Origin: an uncultured Lachnospiraceae bacterium
GTDB taxonomy: Bacteria; Bacillota; Clostridia; Lachnospirales; Lachnospiraceae
Direction of reading: 5' to 3'
DNA: 33,641 nt
Assembly (NCBI GenBank): GCA_910577765.1
Contig: CAJTOV010000020.1
Span: 1 to 33,641, forward strand
Shown: positions 23,977 to 30,961 of the stretch, in pieces
Layout: each line of letters opens with the position of its first letter
Numbering within the stretch: the stretch's first letter is position 1
Notes under the pieces: generated by a model
The model's database searches: none
What the model was told of the DNA's origin: nothing
What the model saw: the letters and a program-made list of their open reading frames with translations, nothing else
Position numbers and translations under genes: made by a program

Positions 23977-26013
23977 CTATACCAGGCAGGAACCATCAGA
24001 CCTTGACCGGAACACTTCCACCGCATTGTCGTTCATGGTAGTCGCCGCCCCCAGATCCGACAGCCGTCCGTGATGCAGGGCATTGGCCTGGAGCCGGGTT
24101 CCGGTGGTATCCTGGCTGTACACCCCGGACACGGCCACGGTCCCAGGTGCCACCAGGTCTGTCAGTGCTGCCACAAATTCCACCTGGGCCAGATCATTGG
24201 AGGCAGTCACCGGCTCCCCGTCTTTGATTCCGCGGGCAGCCGCGTCCCCCGGATGCATCATCAGCCTTGCAGGGCCTCTTCTGGCCACCAGGTCCTTCCG
24301 CTCCAGGAAAATGGAATTAAGGGTATGAAGATCCGGCACCATCACAAGCCGCAGCGGCTCTGTCCCCCCGTAAGGCTCCTGGTAGCAGGGCACCGGCACA
24401 TCCAGACTGTCATCCACAATCTGGAACTTCCCGCTGGGTGTGCGGAAATCTCCATGATCCCCATAGGCCACCGGCACCACACCTCCTTCCCTAAGCCGTT
24501 TCCAGTCCTCCCCGGTAAGTCCCGAAAGCCCCTCCTGGGGATGGGCCAGCAGATCCTCCACCAGCTCTTCCTCGGTCTGGCGGAAGAAATCCTCCTCATA
24601 CCCCATGGCCTTTGCCAGGGTACAGACCGTATTCCAGTTGCTGCGGCACTGCCCCGGCGGGTCCAGAACCTTCCGCATATGGCCAAAGGTGCAGTAGCCG
24701 TAGGCACTGCTTACATCCGACTGCTCCACCGAAAATGCAGCCGGAAGCACAATATCCGCATACCTGGCCGTATCCGTCAGAAACCGCTCATGAACCACTG
24801 TAAACAGGTCCTCCCGGGCCAGTCCCCGCAAAATTCCGGTCTGGTCTGCCACGGAATTGACCGGGTTCCCGCCGGCTACATAAATTCCCCGGATCACCTT
24901 TCCCGGCTCCCGGCACTCCAGTGCCTGGCCCAGGAGATTGATGTTGATGCTCTGCCCCTCCCTGGTCCGGAAATCCGGGCGGATCACCCGGTTCTCGTCC
25001 ACAAAGGGCCTGCCCACCGGATTGCTTCCGCAGTACCCGCCTCCGGCCTTCCCCCAGGCTCCTGTAAATGCAGACAGAATCAGGATCAGCCGGGTGGTCA
25101 TACCCCCGTTCCCATACCTGGAAGGCCCGGAACCCAGCAGGATAGCCGGAGCCCCGGCAGCGCCGAATTCCCTGGCCAGGGCCTCAATCTTTTCTGCCGG
25201 AACTCCGGTCACCTGATGGGCCCACTGGGGCGTATACTTCTCCAGGGTCTTTCGGAACACTTCATATCCTATGGCCCGCTGCCGCAGAAATGTCTCGTCC
25301 GACAGATGCTCCCGCTCCAGCACATGCATCATGGCCAGGGCCAAAGCCCCGTCACTTCCCGGCCGGACCAGAATGGTCTCGTCACAGTAGGCGGCCATGG
25401 ATACCCCGCAGGCCTCAATCAGGATCACCCGCTTTCCGGCTTCCCGGAGCCGCTTTAACACCGGCATGGTATGAATCCGGGTGGCCTTTACCTGGCTGCC
25501 CCATACCAGCAGCAAATCACTGTCCTCCAGTTCCCGCGGATCCAGGCACCCGGTCTTTCCTGCCACTGACTCATAGGCTGTGGACTTGGCCGTGGAGCAT
25601 AAGGTCTTCACCAGCTGGCTGCCGTTCATCCGGTTGAACAGCGCCTCCACGCACCTTCTCTGAATGATGCTCATGACCCCGGAGAAATATACCGGCAGCA
25701 GCCCGCTGCCTCCGTCTTCCGCCAGAATCTTCTTCCAGCGGTCTGCGATCTCTGCCGTGGCTTCCTCCCAGGAAACAGGTTCAAACTTCCCTTCCCCTTT
25801 CCTGCCGGTCCGCCGCATAGGCGTAAGAATCCGCTCCGGGGCATGGACCGATGCCTCATAATGCTGCATTTTGTTACAGATCAGTCCCCTGGTAGCCGGA
25901 CTCTCCGGGTCTCCCTGGACCCTGACCACTCTCTGGCCATCCGTCTCCACCAGAAGTCCGCAGGAAGCCGGACAGTCATAGGGACAGATGGACCGCTGTA
26001 TCCGTTTATTCAT
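23977..26013 (-). CDS. Second molybdopterin-dependent oxidoreductase (DMSO reductase superfamily)
   Basis: Bis-MGD enzyme of 678 residues. Fe4S4 cysteines C10, C14, C18 and C46 lie in CPYDCPASCG and GLICNKM. PVSWEEATAEIADRW, LLVWGSQVKATRIHTM, RPGSDGALALAMMHV and DTARYADIVLPAAFSVEQ are typical. Around the Mo ligand the sequence is TLCSTAKSTAY, so Cys or Ser coordination is open. The C-terminal molydop-binding domain starts near DLHTLNSIF and ends with ANALHHGRLSDLGAATTMN. There is no Tat signal and no ferredoxin or membrane subunit beside it, so it may take electrons from a general ferredoxin. GGGGAGGATTGT precedes the ATG. It follows the HicB-like gene by 18 bases. Substrate unknown. Confidence 0.92.
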   Translation of the reverse strand: MNKRIQRSICPYDCPASCGLLVETDGQRVVRVQGDPESPATRGLICNKMQHYEASVHAPERILTPMRRTGRKGEGKFEPVSWEEATAEIADRWKKILAEDGGSGLLPVYFSGVMSIIQRRCVEALFNRMNGSQLVKTLCSTAKSTAYESVAGKTGCLDPRELEDSDLLLVWGSQVKATRIHTMPVLKRLREAGKRVILIEACGVSMAAYCDETILVRPGSDGALALAMMHVLEREHLSDETFLRQRAIGYEVFRKTLEKYTPQWAHQVTGVPAEKIEALAREFGAAGAPAILLGSGPSRYGNGGMTTRLILILSAFTGAWGKAGGGYCGSNPVGRPFVDENRVIRPDFRTREGQSININLLGQALECREPGKVIRGIYVAGGNPVNSVADQTGILRGLAREDLFTVVHERFLTDTARYADIVLPAAFSVEQSDVSSAYGYCTFGHMRKVLDPPGQCRSNWNTVCTLAKAMGYEEDFFRQTEEELVEDLLAHPQEGLSGLTGEDWKRLREGGVVPVAYGDHGDFRTPSGKFQIVDDSLDVPVPCYQEPYGGTEPLRLVMVPDLHTLNSIFLERKDLVARRGPARLMMHPGDAAARGIKDGEPVTASNDLAQVEFVAALTDLVAPGTVAVSGVYSQDTTGTRLQANALHHGRLSDLGAATTMNDNAVEVFRSRSDGSCLV

Positions 26014-26031
26014 ACAATCCTCCCCTTATAT

Positions 26032-26307
26032 TCAGTCATTATCCGGCAGCAGTTTGATCCGCACCATCAGATTCCTGGCAAAAGCCCCCTCCGGCAGCTC
26101 CATATCCTCAATGTGGCTGGTCTCCGGCAGCTCCCCGCCTTCATCCAGTTCCAGCACCAGCCAGTTGTAGGCAGCCTCCTTGGCCTCCTCAATGGTATCC
26201 TCCAGATCCCCGCCGTCTGCCTCGCAGCACTCCAGATCCGGAAATTCCGCATGGTATCCTTTGTCTTCCTTGTGTGGCGTAAATATAGCCGGGTAGGTAA
26301 ATGTCAT
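26032..26307 (-). CDS. HicB-like (UPF0150) protein without HicA partner
   Basis: Protein of 91 residues. MTFTYPAIFTPHKEDKGYHA and FPDLECCEADGGDLEDTIEE are the classical HicB antitoxin fold, followed by a helix with AAYNWLVLELDE. The tail lacks the DNA-binding helix-turn-helix of longer HicB antitoxins. No HicA toxin is found on either side, so it is an orphan. AAAAAGGAGATAGCAATT precedes the ATG; an upstream extension to 26382 is open but lacks a ribosome site. It is immediately before the molybdoenzyme gene and has its own promoter candidate. Orphan HicB-like genes are common and of unclear role. Confidence 0.85.
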   Translation of the reverse strand: MTFTYPAIFTPHKEDKGYHAEFPDLECCEADGGDLEDTIEEAKEAAYNWLVLELDEGGELPETSHIEDMELPEGAFARNLMVRIKLLPDND

Positions 26308-26435
26308 AATTGCTATCTCCTTTTTCTGATTTTCAGCGCAGCCGGATCTTCGGATAACCAAACAGCGTTTAATTGCCTGCACAGGCCAGTGGCAGCAGCC
26401 CCGGCCTCCCCAGCAGCGCCTGGAGGTGATAATTT

Positions 26436-26465
26436 ACTATAGCATATCACACCCGCTTCTGACAA
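26436..26465 (-). promoter_or_regulatory. Promoter of the hicB-like/molybdoenzyme operon
   Basis: On the minus strand TTGTCA (26460-26465), 18-base spacer, TATAGT (26436-26441) with TGC before it. It overlaps the last codons of the upstream glycosyltransferase gene. Confidence 0.6.
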
Positions 26466-27570
26466 CTCCTTCCAGCCTCCCTGCCAGGTATTTTCCGTAC
26501 ACCTTACCCTGGTCTGTAATATGCCGCTTGCAGGCTTCCCTTACCGCATACTCCGAATAGCTTTCCAGCACCTGAAAGACCTCCTGGTCATCTGCCCCAT
26601 ATTCTATCCGCTTTAATGCGAATTTCAAGATCCTCCACTTTTGCATCAATTCCGTAAAGGCTATTCCGGGATTCCAGAACTGTGTTTCTGACCGATTCGC
26701 TTCTTCCATCTGGTCGATTCGGACAATGGCTTCAAATTCCCGCAAATATACGATTTTACAAAAATCCGGGTCCTGAAACAGCTCCCTCAGCGCTTCCTTT
26801 TCTCCTGCATCAAAAATCTCCTCCAGTCCCTTCTGCAGGTTCGTCACTTCCTGCTCATACTCTTTGTTTATTTCATATTCAGACAGGCCCGGTTCCTTTC
26901 CTGCTTCCGCCGTGGGCATCCCTTCCATTCCTGCGTACTCACGAAGAAACCGCCTGTAATCCCTAAAAAATTCGGTCAGTATAGAACACTGCCCGTCATG
27001 GCAGCACCATATTTCCGTCTGACGGGGAACCACTGCTTTATACCCTGCCCGCCGGAATTCCATACACTGGGAAGCATCGTAAAAATCCCAGCCTTCAAAC
27101 ACATCCTCGCGCCAGGGAAGATCATACCTGGTTGCCAGCAACATTCCGTCCAGAGTGGTCACTTCCGCAAATACTTCCTCCTGGCCGATTCCCCAGCTCA
27201 TGACCCGGTTGTCAAAAATCACCTTGCCCGTATCCCAGCCCTGCATGTCCACCGGGGATGTTCCCATACGACGCTTTCCAATCACCCCCAGGATACCAAT
27301 CCGGGGATCATGTGCAAATACCTCCAGCATATCCCTTATGAAATGCCTGTTCTTTATGAAAACATCCTGGTGGAGATACACTTTATACCTTGCGTCCGAC
27401 TCGTTCATGGCCGCATTGTACCCGGCTGCCATGGAAGGCGCTTCCTGAATACAGATGAAGTCCGTGGAATACCCCTCCGGAATCTCCAGCCGCTCCAGGT
27501 AATATCTGCACTCCGCATATTCCATCTCATCATTGACACATGTAATAAACACAATCTTTTTCTCATCCAC
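26437..27570 (-). CDS. GT2-like glycosyltransferase family protein (Glyco_tranf_2_5 type)
   Basis: Protein of 377 residues. The N-terminal 220 residues fit the GT-A-like family: IVFITCVNDEMEYAECRYYL, SMAAGYNAAMN and the conserved KVYLHQDVFIKN, then GILGVIGKR and VFEGWDFYDASQCMEF. The C-terminal 150 residues are helical and unassigned. The start is GTG, with AGGAAGGGG some 12 bases upstream, so the exact start is moderately certain. It lies between the chemoreceptor-side genes and the hicB/molybdoenzyme operon. A role in surface or flagellar glycosylation is suggested only by the neighbourhood. Confidence 0.8.
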   Translation of the reverse strand: MDEKKIVFITCVNDEMEYAECRYYLERLEIPEGYSTDFICIQEAPSMAAGYNAAMNESDARYKVYLHQDVFIKNRHFIRDMLEVFAHDPRIGILGVIGKRRMGTSPVDMQGWDTGKVIFDNRVMSWGIGQEEVFAEVTTLDGMLLATRYDLPWREDVFEGWDFYDASQCMEFRRAGYKAVVPRQTEIWCCHDGQCSILTEFFRDYRRFLREYAGMEGMPTAEAGKEPGLSEYEINKEYEQEVTNLQKGLEEIFDAGEKEALRELFQDPDFCKIVYLREFEAIVRIDQMEEANRSETQFWNPGIAFTELMQKWRILKFALKRIEYGADDQEVFQVLESYSEYAVREACKRHITDQGKVYGKYLAGRLEGVVRSGCDML

Positions 27571-27628
27571 GCTTGAAAATCCCCTTCCTCCCAGCCCTGG
27601 AGCGCATCTGCGCTCTGATACCGTATAC

Positions 27629-27659
27629 CAAAAAGAGGCAAAGCTCCCGCCTTGCCTCT
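27629..27659 (-). terminator. Terminator of the 203-aa gene
   Basis: On the minus strand AGAGGCAA (27652-27659) pairs with TTGCCTCT (27634-27641) and is followed by TTTTTGG. It starts 30 bases after the stop. Confidence 0.8.
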
Positions 27660-27688
27660 CTCTCTGCTTCTTTCCGGATAACCGGATC

Positions 27689-28300
27689 TTACTTGCCAGT
27701 CACTCCGTAGACATAACCGTCCATAGAGCCGTTCTGCTCCCAGTAATCGAACCGCTTGTTGATCTCGTCATGGGTATCATTGCAGATGGACGGCAGGGAC
27801 GTTCCCCACTGGGCGCCGGCCTGCTCAAAGCCCTTCTCCACGGCTGCACGCATCTCGTCCAGCTTGGAAGCATCTCCGCCGGATAACGATACACACATAT
27901 CTACGATCCGGGTTGCCACGGCATTGACACCCCACTCACCGTTCTCGGAAATAGCCTGCTGGGCTGCCAGCTTCTGCTCCGGTGTCACGGTCAGGTCAGA
28001 GAACAGATCCGCACTGATTCCGTTGGAAGCCAGTTTTGCCTTCTTGGCCTGGGTGTTCAGCATACCGTTGAGCATCTTTGTCATGGAATCCATCTGCTGC
28101 TTCTGGATCGCCTTCAGCTGGTCAGCAGAAAGACGCTTCTGGGTCTTCTCATAAGTATCCACATCCGGGGTCTTCTGGGAAGAAGTGTTCTCCACTTTTC
28201 CCTCAGTCTTATTCTCAGCTGCTGCCTCCACAGCCTTTGGAGCCGTATAGCTGGCAGATACTCCGCCAAAACCTGCATTGAATGAATTAATGGTAGACAT
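27689..28300 (-). CDS. Uncharacterised 203-residue protein of a motility neighbourhood
   Basis: Not firmly recognised. The N-terminal third is a low-complexity Ala/Ser/Glu/Lys-rich segment after MSTINSFNAGFGGVSASYTA. It continues through KRLSADQLKAIQKQQMDSM, and the C-terminal half has ISENGEWGVNAVATRIVDMC, SLSGGDASKLDEMRAAVEKG and WGTSLPSICNDTHDEINKRF. That C-terminal pattern resembles a domain I have seen in clostridial proteins near flagellar genes, but I cannot name it with confidence. There is no signal peptide. The ATG is preceded by AGGAGG at 12-base spacing, somewhat long. It is flanked by the chemoreceptor and glycosyltransferase genes and has its own terminator. Confidence 0.8.
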   Translation of the reverse strand: MSTINSFNAGFGGVSASYTAPKAVEAAAENKTEGKVENTSSQKTPDVDTYEKTQKRLSADQLKAIQKQQMDSMTKMLNGMLNTQAKKAKLASNGISADLFSDLTVTPEQKLAAQQAISENGEWGVNAVATRIVDMCVSLSGGDASKLDEMRAAVEKGFEQAGAQWGTSLPSICNDTHDEINKRFDYWEQNGSMDGYVYGVTGK

Positions 28301-28420
28301 ACGAACTAGAATCCTCCTTTCTCCTGTTAAGACGCCATCCTTGGCCTCTTTTACATGCATGAAGCCATTCAGACACAACCATATCTATGGGCACGTCTGG
28401 ATGGTTACCATATAATAGTA

Positions 28421-28447
28421 ATTTCGGCTGTTTTCCTGAAAAAATAA
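28421..28447 (-). promoter_or_regulatory. Weak sigma-D (FliA-type) promoter candidate for the 203-aa gene
   Basis: On the minus strand GCCGAAAT (28421-28428) matches six of eight bases of the GCCGATAA -10; TTAT lies 15 bases upstream where TAAA is expected. A possible sigma-A TATTAT overlaps nearby. Low confidence. Confidence 0.25.
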
Positions 28448-28511
28448 GCCGCTGCCCCTATGAATTAGAAAAGTTTTCAGCTCCTCATTCCTGCCCTTTA
28501 AAGACGTTTCG

Positions 28512-28538
28512 AAAAAAGAGGACTGTGCTTCACAGTCC
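28512..28538 (-). terminator. Terminator of the yjfB-chemoreceptor transcript
   Basis: GGACTGTG (28520-28527) and CACAGTCC (28531-28538) form a perfect 8-bp stem with a three-base loop; on the minus strand TCTTTTTT follows. Confidence 0.85.
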
Positions 28539-28568
28539 CCTTTTCTTTATTTCCAAAAGCTTCCGGGC

Positions 28569-30440
28569 TTAATACTTGTCATTGCCCATATAGGAAGAGC
28601 CGCTGTAGGAACTTCCCGAATCATAAGAGCTGCTGTAGGAGCTCCCGGAATCATAGGAAGAGCTGCTGTAAGAGCTTCCCGAATCATAGGAAGATCCCGA
28701 ACTCTGGCCGGAAACCCCGCCGGAGGATACCATGCTGCTGGCATCTCCCGGAAGCTTGAACTGGCCTACCAGATTCCGGAGAATCTGGGCCTGGCCGGAC
28801 AGCTCTTCGCTGGAAGCGGCGTTCTCCTCAGCCGTAGCAGAGTTGGTCTGTACCACACTGGAGATCTGGTCGATCCCCTGGGTTACCTGCTTGGCTGCCT
28901 CTGCCTGCTCTCTGCTGGCGGAAGAAATATGTTCAATGGTACCTGCCACACCCTCGACACCGGCTACCACATGGCCCAGGGCCTCCGCGGTCTCGTTGGC
29001 AATCCGGGTACCCCGTTCAATGGCCTGAAGCGTCCCCTCAACCAGAACCGAGGTGTTCTTGGAGGCATCTGCCGACTTACCGGCCAGATTCCGCACCTCA
29101 TCCGCAACTACTGCAAAGCCCTTGCCTGCGGCACCTGCCCTGGCAGCCTCCACAGCCGCGTTCAGAGCCAGGATGTTGGTCTGGAATGCGATATCCTCAA
29201 TGCTCTTGACAATCTTGCCGATCTCGCCGGAGGTATTGCTGATATCTGCCATGGCAGACAGCATCTCCTTCATACGTTTGCTGCTTTCGTCCGCCTGCTC
29301 TTTCACCTGGCCGGACTGCTCGCTGGCAGACTTGGCGTTCTCCGCATTCTCACTGATGTGGCCGGAGATCTCGTTGACCGTGGCGGCAAGCTCTTCCACA
29401 GAGGAAGCCTGCTCGGTTGCACCCTGGGAAAGGGCCTGGGCACCGGAAGATACCTGGTCAGAGCCTGCGGATACCTGGTCGGCAGACTGGTTGATCTGCA
29501 TAAAGATTCCGCTGAGACTCTGCTGCAATTTGGTCATATAAGTCAGAAGAGACTTGTAATCACCCACATACTTTTCCGAAATCCGGGACGTAACGGTGAA
29601 ATCCCCGTTGCCATAGCCGGCCAGAAGATGGTCCATGTCCCCGATCACGTCCTTTAAGAACTTGACGGTTGTGCGCATGCTGTCGGCCAGGGAACCAAGC
29701 TCGTCCCTGGATTCGTACCGGACTTCCACATTCAGGTCGCCCTTCTCAATGCTGGCCATACACTCTTCAATCTCCCGGACCGGAACCACAACCGTGCGGA
29801 TCAGGTTCATGGCCATATAGACGGCAAACATCACAGCCACCAGAATCAGTACGGCGGCCACAATCTGCTGGACGCGCTGGGTATTCATGGCACTTCGGAA
29901 GTTGCTGTCGGCAATGGTATTCTGCGCCTCGTTGAACTGGAGAATCAGCTGGGCGGCCTGGTTGGCCAGGGGGTTGTACTGGGTCAGCAGAAGCTCCTGG
30001 GCCTGTGCCAGGGATTCCGGGCTGTTTTCATTGAGCAGTGTCAGAATCTGCTCTCTCAGTCCCATGGCACTGTTCATCATGGTGCTGAAATTGTTCAGCA
30101 GGCTGATGTCCCCCTCAAATTCCGTGTTAAACCACTCCAGTTCGGTTTTGATAGCGTTGAAGCTTTCCTCAGACTGGGCCAGCAGGTCCTTGACCGTGGC
30201 ATCGTCTGCTCCGTTCTGGCCGGCCACCGCCGCCAGCACAATGCTCTTGACCTCAGACTGGAGGTTCACGCGCATGCTTCTGGCACGCAGGGAAGCTTCA
30301 TGCCTTACGTGGAAAAAGGTGTCATACTTCCTGCTGATAGTGTTCATCCCCATCAGACAGAATGCAATGGTTATCAAAAAACAGATGATCACGGAGCCGA
30401 ACGCAACCACGACCTTTTTATTCATTTTTAAGTTTTTCAT
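28569..30440 (-). CDS. Methyl-accepting chemotaxis protein with Ser/Tyr/Gly repeat tail
   Basis: Transmembrane chemoreceptor of 623 residues. Membrane segments lie at about 10-32 and 191-213; the periplasm-side region between them is a four-helix-bundle ligand domain. HAMP covers about 214-266, and the signalling hairpin has its conserved tip around 414-452 (IEDIAFQTNILALNAAVEAA and GKGFAVVADEVRNLA). The last 50 residues (574-623) are unusual: three repeats of the form SSYDSGSSYS and the end MGNDKY, with no NWETF-type CheR-binding pentapeptide. The ATG at 30440 follows GGATAAGGACT. It lies 62 bases after yjfB on the same strand. Ligand unknown. Confidence 0.94.
   Translation of the reverse strand: MKNLKMNKKVVVAFGSVIICFLITIAFCLMGMNTISRKYDTFFHVRHEASLRARSMRVNLQSEVKSIVLAAVAGQNGADDATVKDLLAQSEESFNAIKTELEWFNTEFEGDISLLNNFSTMMNSAMGLREQILTLLNENSPESLAQAQELLLTQYNPLANQAAQLILQFNEAQNTIADSNFRSAMNTQRVQQIVAAVLILVAVMFAVYMAMNLIRTVVVPVREIEECMASIEKGDLNVEVRYESRDELGSLADSMRTTVKFLKDVIGDMDHLLAGYGNGDFTVTSRISEKYVGDYKSLLTYMTKLQQSLSGIFMQINQSADQVSAGSDQVSSGAQALSQGATEQASSVEELAATVNEISGHISENAENAKSASEQSGQVKEQADESSKRMKEMLSAMADISNTSGEIGKIVKSIEDIAFQTNILALNAAVEAARAGAAGKGFAVVADEVRNLAGKSADASKNTSVLVEGTLQAIERGTRIANETAEALGHVVAGVEGVAGTIEHISSASREQAEAAKQVTQGIDQISSVVQTNSATAEENAASSEELSGQAQILRNLVGQFKLPGDASSMVSSGGVSGQSSGSSYDSGSSYSSSSYDSGSSYSSSYDSGSSYSGSSYMGNDKY
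28602..28691. repeat. Tandem 30-33-bp repeats in the chemoreceptor gene
   Basis: Three imperfect repeats containing GCTGTA, TTCCCGAATCATA or near variants, period 30 then 33 bases. They encode the SSYDSGSSYS units of the C-terminal tail. Confidence 0.8.
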
Positions 30441-30502
30441 AGTCCTTATCCTCGTCTCTTCTCTTAAACAAAAATCACCCCAACCAGTTCCCGGCAGCCG
30501 TC

Positions 30503-30685
30503 CTATGCATATACATCAAGCACGTGAAAGCTGGGCACTGCCATATCCATCATCCCCTGCAGGGCTTCTCCCTGCATCTGGGCCATGTCCAGCGTCTTGC
30601 CCATCAGTGCGAAGTTCGCATCCAGCATGAACTGCGAAGCACTCATGGCCATCCCCAGAGAGGCTATGCTCATAGTCATGTCCAT
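30503..30685 (-). CDS. yjfB: YjfB-family putative motility protein
   Basis: Sixty residues, the usual size for the YjfB_motility family of Firmicutes. It reads MDMTMSIASLGMAMSASQF and then MLDANFALMGKTLDMAQMQG, very rich in Met and Ala and predicted helical. The family is found in flagellated Firmicutes and is thought to be under sigma-D control; its molecular role is not known. GACAGGAGGAACAGGT precedes the ATG. A FliA-type promoter lies about 95 bases upstream, and the chemoreceptor gene follows, so the two probably form one motility transcript. Confidence 0.85.
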   Translation of the reverse strand: MDMTMSIASLGMAMSASQFMLDANFALMGKTLDMAQMQGEALQGMMDMAVPSFHVLDVYA

Positions 30686-30777
30686 ACCTGTTCCTCCTGT
30701 CTTTAAAATTCTTAACTTCTACAGAACTCCGGCTGCATGGTTGTATCAAGTGCAGAAGAAGCCCACTCCTTATCAGT

Positions 30778-30804
30778 ATATCGGCAGATACGGGCCTGAA
30801 TGTA
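30778..30804 (-). promoter_or_regulatory. Sigma-D (FliA-type) promoter of yjfB
   Basis: On the minus strand TACA (30801-30804), a 15-base spacer, then GCCGATAT (30778-30785), seven of eight bases of the motility-sigma -10 consensus GCCGATAA. Confidence 0.7.
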
Positions 30805-30815
30805 AGTGTTTTTGG

Positions 30816-30821
30816 TATAAT
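30816..30821 (+). promoter_or_regulatory. Extended -10 upstream of cheA
   Basis: TGG followed by TATAAT at 30816-30821 would serve as an extended -10 on the plus strand, without a clear -35. It lies 140 bases before cheA. Confidence 0.35.
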
Positions 30822-30888
30822 TTTTCGACTTTTTTTGTATTTTTATCGGTGCAATTTATTTTTCACCCTAAAACCCGGAAATCTTCTC

Positions 30889-30915
30889 TTATTTTTCTCT
30901 GTTTTTTGTCGATAA
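30889..30915 (+). promoter_or_regulatory. Possible sigma-D promoter of cheA
   Basis: GTCGATAA (30908-30915) matches seven of eight bases of GCCGATAA. The -35 at 15-base spacing is TTAT (30889-30892), a poor match to TAAA. It lies 46 bases before the cheA ATG, with a weak ribosome site AAAGGCGGTGC between. Confidence 0.4.
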
Positions 30916-30961
30916 GCGATATAGGATTGTAATGAAAATTTGAAAAGGCGGTGCTAATATA

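Noticed and set aside
22605..24041. 478-codon plus-strand open frame opposite proS
   Set aside because: Antisense to a complete prolyl-tRNA synthetase; no start signal.
26308..26436. HicA toxin beside the HicB-like gene
   Set aside because: The gap has no open frame of suitable length or HicA motif.
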